DNA of 64,000 bases, from NCBI RefSeq assembly GCF_036541425.1, contig NZ_JAZHFT010000010.1, forward strand, positions 77,706 through 141,705, in the 5' to 3' direction. The stretch comes from Consotaella aegiceratis. Lineage in GTDB: Bacteria; Pseudomonadota; Alphaproteobacteria; Rhizobiales; Rhizobiaceae. Positions 58,327-64,000 of the stretch are shown piece by piece (positions within the stretch are counted from its first letter, which is position 1; every line of letters starts with the position of its first letter). The notes beneath the pieces were generated by a model. The model was not told where the DNA came from. It did not search any database and saw only the letters and a list, made by a program, of their open reading frames with translations. Made by a program: the position numbers and the translations under genes.

Positions 58327-61197
58327 TCAAAGTCCGATCCCTCGTCCTCTTCCGAGGTCGAGACCGTGAGAGAAGGCAAGGGCGGCTCCGAGTCGGCGGC
58401 CTGTCTCCATGTTGATCCCGAGCGCAGCCTTGCGATTGGCGAGAAGGGATTCAAGCTGCGGATCGCGTCGAAGGCTCTTTGCCATGTCGCCCATCGCCGA
58501 CCGCGTGGCTTTATAGCCGGACATGTCGCCAGCTTGGTATTGGCGGTGGCTGGTGCGGTCGAGCTTCTGCCAGCGCTCCACGAAGCGATCGGCACGGCTG
58601 CCCGGATCGCCCCCGCGTCCGATGCGGATTTCGGTTTCTAGCTGGAGCGCTTGAATGGTGCGGTTGATGCGCCCCGATCCGGCTTCACGTGCGAGGCTGT
58701 TGTCCTTGCTGTAGGCCGATTCCGCATCCTGCCAGCCATGGGGTCGGACTTGATCGAATGCACGCCGTGCCGCACCAAGCTCCTGCCGCTGCACGGCAGA
58801 TGGCGAAAGACCACGGTGTTTGGCTTCAAGAATTGCATCGGATGCACAGGCATGGCGGATAAGCGCCTTGGTGCGGGCCTGGCGCAGCGCTTCCGCAGGG
58901 TCTTCCGACACTTTTCTTTCCGGCACGACCTTCCGCACGATTTCGGCGATGCGAGCGCGGAAGGTGATCCCGCGCCGCTCGGCATAGTCCTGGGCCGGAC
59001 CGATCTGCTTATAGTCAGATGCCATGTCCTTGGCGCGGTCACGCGAAAGGGTGCCAATGAGCCGGTCCTGACTGGTGAAGTCGTCGCGACCATAATGGAG
59101 GTCGATGCCGTCGCGGTGGCGGGACAGGGCAACATAGCTGCCATGGGCGTCTAGGCCCGGTGTCGCCAGCACATGCGTCCGGTCCACGGTCATGCCCTGG
59201 GCCTTATGGATGGTGGCCGCATAGCCGTGGTCGATGCGGTCATAATCCTTGAGGTCAAAGGCTACATTGCGGCCGTCATCGGTGTGCACCGTCATGCTCT
59301 GTGGGTTGACTTCGTCAACTGTACCCAGCGTGCCGTTCTTCACGCCAAGCCCGCGCTCGTTCTGCAGGAACATGACGCGATCCCCAGCGGCAAAGCTACG
59401 TTCGCCCCGCTCGACCGTGACGCGCACGTCCTCGCCAAGATCGCCGGCCGCCCGCATCCTGTCGCGGGCTGCCTCGTTGAGTTCGCGCACCTCGGCATTG
59501 GTGTGGGTGAGGATGATCCGGCTGCTGTTCGGTGCTGCCTGCCGGTTGCGGTCCCAGCGGTCGATCAGATCGCCCCGCGCCTGTTCGCGGCTTTCAGCGG
59601 AATGCACCATGCCGTGACGGTCATAGGCGGTAATGACGTTGCCGGTCCTGCCGGTCGCCAGATCACGGGTCGCGTCGCGCTGCCAGTCCTCGCGCTGGCG
59701 GCGAACCTCATGAATCTCGACACTGCCATGACGTTCGTGAATCGAGCGGAAGGCTGCGCCCGCCTCGATGGATTGCAATTGCTGTGGATCACCGACCAGC
59801 ACCACCTTTGCACCCGCGTCGGCGGCATGGGACAGCACACGTTCCAATTGGCGTGTGCCGACCATGCCCGCCTCATCGATCACCAAAACATCGCGGCTGG
59901 TGAGCATGTCGCGGCCCTGTTTCCAGCCATGTTCCATGCTGGCGATGGTGCGCGAGGCAATGCCCGATCCACCTTCCAGATTCTCGGCGGCGATGCCGGA
60001 TAGCGCAACACCGCGAACCTCAAAACCTGCCGCTTCCCAAGCCTCGCGCGCCACGCCCAGCATGGCGCTCTTTCCCGTCCCGGCATAACCGACGACAATG
60101 CCAAGATCGCGCCCCTCCGTGACATGCGCCAGCGCATCGACCTGCTCGCCGGACAGAACAAGGCCGCGCTGTTCGGCGCGCGCAAGTGCGGCCGCTCTGT
60201 CCCGGTCGCTGACCTCGTGCAATTCCTTCCCGGCCATGAGTTCCGCCGCGCGGTGCAACCGCTGTTCGGCCTCGATCATGTAGCGGGTGGTGAACCGATC
60301 CTCGCCGCGTCCGTCCTGCCCGAGTTCGACCAGATCGGGCGAACCGCGCATCGCGCCCATCACCTCGGTGAACTGGTCGAGGCCGTCGCTGTGGCGATGC
60401 GCGAACATTGCCATATCGCGCCGCGTGAAGGTCGATTGCTGATGCGTGATCGCGTCCAGTGCAATGGAGGGATCAGCGATGATCCGCGCGCCGTTGTTGC
60501 GGGCGATTTCGCGGTGCATGTCCGCGCGGTCGGCGGCCTCGATCCCTTCGCCCTCGATGCGCTGCGCGGGCGCGCCGATCTGGCTTTGCGGCTCCAAGCC
60601 GATGCCCTGCGCCTCAAAGCTTCGATGGTCGATGCGCGCGTCAATGTCGAGCTCAGCCAATCGCTCATTGACATGCTCGGCCCATCGTTCCCGCCAGCGT
60701 TCCACCATATCCGTGCGGTTCCAGTCCCGCACCTTCTGCCCAAACCCGTTCTCGTCTACGCTGCGCATGGTCAGCATGACATGGGCATGGGGTTTGGGCA
60801 TCCCGTCCTCGCCGATGTCCCAATGCACATTCAGGTCGGCGATCATGCCATGATCCACAAATTCGGCCTTCGCGAAATCGCGGGCAAGCTCGATGCCCTG
60901 CGCCTGGGTCATCTCGCGCGGAATGGCGAACTCCACCTCGCGGGCAAGCTGGGCATCTTTGCGAACCTCGAACGCCTCGACATCGTTCCAGAGCTGTTCG
61001 CGGTCGGACCATTGCTCCGGCGCGTTCTCCGGCAGCAGCACCTCGGAATGGACGACGCCGCGCTTGGCGGAAAAGTCCTGCACGCGGTCGATGCGTTCGT
61101 CGCGCATCCGCGAGGCCGAGCGGTAGGCGGCGGATGCCACCGCGCTGCTCCCGGCCTTGCGGCCAATGACTTTGACGTGAAGATGATAGATCGCCAT
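58327..61197 (-). CDS. traA: Conjugative relaxase-helicase TraA (MobA/MobL type)
   Basis: 956 aa from ATG 61197. The N-terminal 230 residues are a MobA/MobL relaxase (MAIYHLHVKVIGRKAGSSAVASAAYRSA) with the three-histidine HUH motif region KPHAHVMLTMRSV. From about residue 410 it is a RecD-type superfamily 1 helicase: Walker A GYAGTGKSAML, Walker B VLVIDEAGMVG, VGDPQQLQSIEAG, and the late motif YAATIHKAQGMTVDRTHVL. This fusion (Ti plasmid TraA type) nicks oriT and unwinds DNA for transfer. It is divergent from traC across an oriT-like region. The C-terminal 150 residues are charged and helical. Confidence 0.93.
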   Translation of the reverse strand: MAIYHLHVKVIGRKAGSSAVASAAYRSASRMRDERIDRVQDFSAKRGVVHSEVLLPENAPEQWSDREQLWNDVEAFEVRKDAQLAREVEFAIPREMTQAQGIELARDFAKAEFVDHGMIADLNVHWDIGEDGMPKPHAHVMLTMRSVDENGFGQKVRDWNRTDMVERWRERWAEHVNERLAELDIDARIDHRSFEAQGIGLEPQSQIGAPAQRIEGEGIEAADRADMHREIARNNGARIIADPSIALDAITHQQSTFTRRDMAMFAHRHSDGLDQFTEVMGAMRGSPDLVELGQDGRGEDRFTTRYMIEAEQRLHRAAELMAGKELHEVSDRDRAAALARAEQRGLVLSGEQVDALAHVTEGRDLGIVVGYAGTGKSAMLGVAREAWEAAGFEVRGVALSGIAAENLEGGSGIASRTIASMEHGWKQGRDMLTSRDVLVIDEAGMVGTRQLERVLSHAADAGAKVVLVGDPQQLQSIEAGAAFRSIHERHGSVEIHEVRRQREDWQRDATRDLATGRTGNVITAYDRHGMVHSAESREQARGDLIDRWDRNRQAAPNSSRIILTHTNAEVRELNEAARDRMRAAGDLGEDVRVTVERGERSFAAGDRVMFLQNERGLGVKNGTLGTVDEVNPQSMTVHTDDGRNVAFDLKDYDRIDHGYAATIHKAQGMTVDRTHVLATPGLDAHGSYVALSRHRDGIDLHYGRDDFTSQDRLIGTLSRDRAKDMASDYKQIGPAQDYAERRGITFRARIAEIVRKVVPERKVSEDPAEALRQARTKALIRHACASDAILEAKHRGLSPSAVQRQELGAARRAFDQVRPHGWQDAESAYSKDNSLAREAGSGRINRTIQALQLETEIRIGRGGDPGSRADRFVERWQKLDRTSHRQYQAGDMSGYKATRSAMGDMAKSLRRDPQLESLLANRKAALGINMETGRRLGAALAFSHGLDLGRGRGIGL

Positions 61198-61226
61198 CGC
61201 GATCGAGGATTGGCACGAAGAAGCGC

Positions 61227-61260
61227 ACGTCGGAACGACGTATAAGCGCACCCTCCCTCG
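61227..61260. other. Candidate oriT (inverted repeat plus nic-like sequence)
   Basis: ACGTCG and CGACGT (61227-61232, 61236-61241) are a perfect inverted repeat with a 3-base loop, followed at once by ATAAGCGCACCCTCCC, which resembles the TAAGTGCGCCCT nic region of MobQ-type plasmids. It lies 30 bases before the relaxase start, between divergent traA and traC, the usual place for such a site. Confidence 0.5.
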
Positions 61261-61383
61261 AAAAAATCTCGGGATGGACCGGGCCGTGCCAGACCGTCCC
61301 GGTAAAAATACTGCGTTCAGCCGTCTCGTCTGCACAACTATCATCGTTCCATCAACCACTTGCGACCGGGAAAGGACGCGACC

Positions 61384-61710
61384 ATGCGCAAACCACGAGA
61401 CTATGATGCGGAACTGAAGGCTCTGGAGGAGAAGACCAGGGAACTGAAAACCCGCAAAGTGCAGCAACTCGGCGAACTGGTCGTCGCCACCGGAGCCGAT
61501 GCACTCACCGTCGAAGAGCTGGCGGGCGCGCTGGTCGCGCTGACGGAAACCACCGACGCCGGAAAGAAGGAGGCATGGGCGAAGCGTGGCGCGGCATTCT
61601 TTCGCAGCAAGTCACGGCGATCTGCGAAAGCAAGTGACGGCAACAGCAACGGCACTCCGGCGCAACAGGGCAGCGTGCAATCGGCATCAGGCGGCGCGGG
61701 CGCGGCATGA
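61384..61710 (+). CDS. traC: TraC-like conjugal transfer accessory protein
   Basis: 108 aa from ATG 61384. RDYDAELKALEEKTRELKTRKVQQLGELVVATGADALTVEELAGALVAL has the helical start and the ELxxAGADxLxxEELAGALL-type core of small TraC/TraD proteins encoded opposite TraA. The tail is Ser/Gly/Ala-rich. It probably assists the relaxosome. AAAGGACGCG precedes the ATG; traD follows after one base. Confidence 0.78.
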   Translation: MRKPRDYDAELKALEEKTRELKTRKVQQLGELVVATGADALTVEELAGALVALTETTDAGKKEAWAKRGAAFFRSKSRRSAKASDGNSNGTPAQQGSVQSASGGAGAA

Positions 61711-61711
61711 C

Positions 61712-61909
61712 ATGCGCACTTGGCAGGTGGAACGTCGCAAGCGCACCCGGCATCTGATCGAACTCGGCGGCCTCGTCATCAAGGCAGGCATCGTGGACCT
61801 TACCGGTGACGACCGCGCCATGATCTACGGCGCACTGATCTGGATGGCCGATAAGCTCAAGAGCGAAGAAGGGGAACGGGCGCGTAGCCTGTGGGCCGGA
61901 AAGGGAAAT
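61712..61909 (+). pseudogene. traD: traD, truncated by an IS5 fragment
   Basis: MRTWQVERRKRTRHLIELGGLVIKAGIVDLTGDDRAMIYGALIWMADKL is the beginning of TraD (about 70-aa DNA-binding accessory protein). The TraD-like part stops near codon 66, where sequence of a truncated IS5 transposase begins on the other strand; the frame continues to a stop at 62023 with unrelated residues. The protein is nearly full length, so loss of activity is not certain. Confidence 0.7.
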
Positions 61910-62558
61910 AGCCGAAGGTCGGGATCGCAATGTCGATTTGCTGCTTCTGGCCATCTTCGGCCGGTCTGGCCTTCGAGAACTTCACGGTCCAGCGCGCATC
62001 GACATCCTTCTGTCGCGCTTTGAACGGTTCATCCTTCCAGATCGCCTTGGCGCTCTCGCCGGACTTGATCCGGGCCTTCTCGTCCTCGGTGTTTCTCTGG
62101 CGCGGAGCCGAAACGAGCGTGGCGTCGATAATCTGACCGGACATTGGAAGATAGCCCGCTTCGGTGATCGCTTGGTCGAGGCAGGCAAACAGAGCGTCAA
62201 GCGCATCGGCGGCGATCAGCGCTTCGCGAAAAGCCCACAGCGTGTTGGCGTCCGGAACCCTGTCGCCGGGACCCAAGCCGCAGAACCGCATCCAGCTCAG
62301 CCGGTCCTTCACCAGGAACTCGGTCTGCTCCAGCGAGAGACCGTTCAGCGACTGCAGCACCAGCATGCGAAACTTCAGGACCGGATCGAAAGCCGGCCTG
62401 CCGCCCTTGCTGCGATCGCCAGGCGGCACTGCCTTGATCAGTTCGGGCCGGAACATCTCAAAATCGACCGTTGCGGCGAGCTTCTCCAGCGGATCACCCT
62501 GCTCGGAAAGCTGCGAGAGCCGATCCGAAACGTCCCAAAACCCAAGCTGACCCAACAT
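61857..62558 (-). pseudogene. IS5-family transposase, 3' part missing
   Basis: From ATG 62558 (GGAGG upstream): MLGQLGFWDVSDRLSQLSEQGDPLEKLAATVDFEMFRPEL, then GGRPAFDPVLKFRMLVLQSLNGLS and the first DDE Asp in SGQIIDATLVSAPRQRN. Typical members continue past IDIAIPTFGYK with 100 more residues holding the second Asp and the Glu; here the sequence changes after FGY near 61909 into traD and ends at 61857. The enzyme lacks the second and third catalytic residues and is inactive. Confidence 0.85.
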
Positions 62559-62594
62559 CCGATCCTCCAAACAAACCGTCGTCAGTGAATCAGA

Positions 62595-62982
62595 TCACAG
62601 CGATTCCCGCCAGTTTCCGGAGGCGTCTACGTAACGATGGCGTTTCAAGTATTCGATCACCTGCTCGGCCAGTTCGTCGGCTGGTGTGATACCGGCGGCC
62701 AATTGGATCTGGGCCTGTTCGGGCGGCTTGTAGGGGCTGTCGATGCCGGTAAAATTCTTGATCACGCCGGCCTGCGCGCGCTTGTAAAGACCCCTGGGAC
62801 GCGCCGCTCGGCAACGTGCAGCGGCGTGTCGACGAAGATTTCGACGAATTCACCTGGGTCGAGAAGGTCGCGCGCCAACTGCCGCTCAGCGCGGGACGGC
62901 GAGATGAAGGAGCACAGGACGATCAACCCGGCATCAACGAAGAGCTTGGCAGTCTCGGCGACGCGGCGGATGTTCTCCCCCT
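62595..62982 (-). pseudogene. cysC: Adenylylsulfate kinase (CysC-type) fragment with a frameshift
   Basis: Two frames join to give ENIRRVAETAKLFVDAGLIVLCSFISPSRAERQLA, EIFVDTPLHVAERR, then (after a one-base loss near 62800) GLYKRAQAGVIKNFTGIDSPYKPP and LAEQVIEYLKRHRYVDA up to a stop. These are the C-terminal two thirds of APS kinase (or CysNC). The first part with the P-loop is missing, cut by the IS3 piece. It is a relic brought by or broken during IS insertions. Confidence 0.85.
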
Positions 62983-63043
62983 GAGGTGGTCCCGGTTTCC
63001 CGAACAGGTAGGCGGCTGAGTTAAGCTTGGTTCAGGTGGTTGT

Positions 63044-63226
63044 TCATGCCGCCAGTTTGATGAAGCCGGCGCCCTCATGGACCTCGGCGGGCGTTCTCAC
63101 GCCATGGGCCGAGTGGGGGCGTTCGGCGTTGTAGTAGGCCATCCACTTCGCGATGCCGGCTCGCGCCTCGGAGCCGGTCTCGAAGGCATAGAGATAGATG
63201 CATTCGTATTTGAGCGAGCGCCACAA
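63044..63226 (-). pseudogene. IS3-family transposase C-terminal fragment
   Basis: LWRSLKYECIYLYAFETGSEARAGIAKWMAYYNAERPHSAHGVRTPAEVHEGAGF is the C-terminal end of an IS3 OrfB integrase, with the last catalytic Glu region missing upstream. The right IS end is likely at about 62982, where TGAGGTGG starts next to the CysC relic. It is fused on its left to an IS5 piece. Confidence 0.85.
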
Positions 63227-63237
63227 CGAGATCGCCT

Positions 63238-63347
63238 CGGAACATCTCGAAATCGACCGCCGTGCCGAAGGCCTCCAGCTGATCACCCAGATCGCTCAGG
63301 CGCTTCAGGCGGTCATCAAAATCAAAGAAGCCTCGCCTCGGTCCCAT
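63238..63347 (-). pseudogene. IS5-family transposase N-terminal fragment
   Basis: MGPRRGFFDFDDRLKRLSDLGDQLEAFGTAVDFEMFR matches the first 37 residues of IS5-type transposases, but is distinct from the copy at 62558 (MLGQLGFWDVSDRLSQL), so it comes from another element. It is cut at about 63238 and followed by the IS3 piece. Confidence 0.75.
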
Positions 63348-63601
63348 TCCCGTGCCTCCACCCCACCGGAGACACTGAATCATCAAACGCCGGCAAACGC
63401 GAGGTTTTTAGAACCCTCCAGGTGCGCCGCTACTCGGCAAAGCCGCCCGGCAGCGTCGCCAGGCAAAGAATGGCGCATGGCTTCAATAAGGCTTGCGAAC
63501 CATCCCTCTTGCCGCCACGATCCGTTGACACACTTACCAATTGTGTTCCCACATGCCAGGATTGCCGTGAGAGCCGGCATGTCGACGACGAGGAGGCGGG
63601 C

Positions 63602-64000
63602 ATGGCAATGGACGATCTGACGGACGGGATCGAGACGGGCTCGGCTTCGGATTTCGTCCAGGCGGGACGCGTCTTGAAGGTGATCTCGCCGCTCGGCGAG
63701 GACGTGCTTCTGCCCGAGCGCGCGACGATCGTGGAGGGCGTCAACGAGCTCTTCTCCATCGAGCTGGTGGTTCGGGCCAAGCGCGAGGCGGTGGAGCCGG
63801 CCGAGCTGATCGGGCGGCGCATCGACGTGCTGGTGGAGGTGCGGCAGGGCGCCGGCGAGGAAGGCGGCGGCTTCGGCGGCGGGGGCGGCGAGGATTCGAA
63901 ACTCCGCCGGCCCTTCAACGCGCTGGTCACCGACCTCGACGAGGGGCCGATGGTGACCCGCGGCGTGCGCTCCTACACCCTGACCCTGCGCCCCGAGATG
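63602..64000 (+). CDS. vgrG: VgrG-like type VI secretion spike protein, 3' end off the window
   Basis: 133 codons are visible. FVQAGRVLKVISPLGEDVLLPERATIVEGVNELFSIELVVRAKR and LIGRRIDVLVEV, then RRPFNALVTDLDEGPMV and YTLTLRPEM, match the start of the gp27-like domain of VgrG/Phage_GPD. A loop with GGGFGGGGGEDS interrupts the domain at about residues 88-97. GAGGAGGCGGGC lies before the ATG at 63602, although ATG 63608 is also possible. VgrG caps the Hcp tube; effector domains or neighbours lie outside the window. Confidence 0.88.
   Translation, partial: MAMDDLTDGIETGSASDFVQAGRVLKVISPLGEDVLLPERATIVEGVNELFSIELVVRAKREAVEPAELIGRRIDVLVEVRQGAGEEGGGFGGGGGEDSKLRRPFNALVTDLDEGPMVTRGVRSYTLTLRPEM

Larger units (their letters stand above)
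55364..61909. mobile_element. Putative integrative mobilizable element, right end broken
   Basis: Starting at the tRNA fragment come a serine recombinase, a toxin-antitoxin pair, an AlpA-like regulator, a TraA-type relaxase-helicase, an oriT-like site and traC, with traD cut by an IS5 piece near 61909. No type IV secretion genes are present, so it could transfer only with a helper. The matching right attachment site is not seen, presumably lost in the IS scar. Confidence 0.65.

Noticed and set aside
59173..61245. Plus-strand frames of 276 and 373 codons
   Set aside because: Antisense of the relaxase-helicase gene traA.
63525..63560. TTGACA-like promoter element before vgrG
   Set aside because: A TTGACA hexamer is present at about 63525 but no acceptable -10 element lies at the right distance, so it is not called.

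Overview
The window is high-GC DNA whose gene content and order point to an alphaproteobacterium of the Hyphomicrobiales (Rhizobiales). It has a betICBA operon with a choline sulfatase, choXWV, a GbdR/GbcAB/SoxBDAG/DgcAB betaine-degradation block, a DUF6456 gene beside a DnaA-domain-IV gene, and rhizobial-type intergenic palindromes. No species is claimed.

Region 1 (1-4,948) holds the 5' part of an ADP-forming acyl-CoA synthetase gene, a small unknown protein, a DnaA domain IV protein overlapping a DUF6456 protein, and an SDR oxidoreductase divergent from an AraC regulator. Region 2 (5,001-29,089) is a nearly continuous choline-sulfate-to-glycine pathway. BetC, BetA and BetB make glycine betaine, BetI represses, ChoXWV imports choline, and a GlxA/GbdR-type activator precedes sarcosine oxidase SoxBDAG, the GbcAB betaine monooxygenase, the DgcAB dimethylglycine demethylase and a dedicated ETF pair. 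A small GIY-YIG nuclease gene bracketed by REP-like inverted repeats interrupts this block. Region 3 (29,084-36,776) is a carbohydrate module: a LacI regulator divergent from a binding protein, two permeases and an ATPase, followed by a sugar-phosphate isomerase/epimerase and a Gfo/Idh dehydrogenase.

Region 4 (37,038-55,411) is an 18.3-kb prophage-like element integrated at the 3' end of a tRNA-Met(CAT) gene. A perfect 49-bp direct repeat bounds it and a tyrosine integrase lies next to attR. It encodes portal, protease, HK97-type capsid, connectors, tail tube, both terminase subunits and a tape measure protein. I find no lysis genes, tail tip, fibres or CI-like repressor. It also carries a MerR-DUF433/PIN-like toxin-antitoxin pair, a protein with an array of zinc ribbons, a replication-like gene with internal repeats, and a phased array of GTGTGKCAT boxes. 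It is either a remnant prophage or a capsid-encoding satellite.

Region 5 (55,364-about 61,909) is a second, abutting element: a serine recombinase whose last codons are read from the tRNA fragment at attR, a toxin-antitoxin pair, an AlpA-like regulator, a TraA-type relaxase-helicase, an oriT-like site, traC and a truncated traD. It looks like an integrative mobilizable element stacked at the same tRNA. Region 6 (about 61,909-63,350) is a scar of truncated IS5, CysC and IS3 pieces. A vgrG gene (type VI secretion spike) then begins and runs off the right edge.
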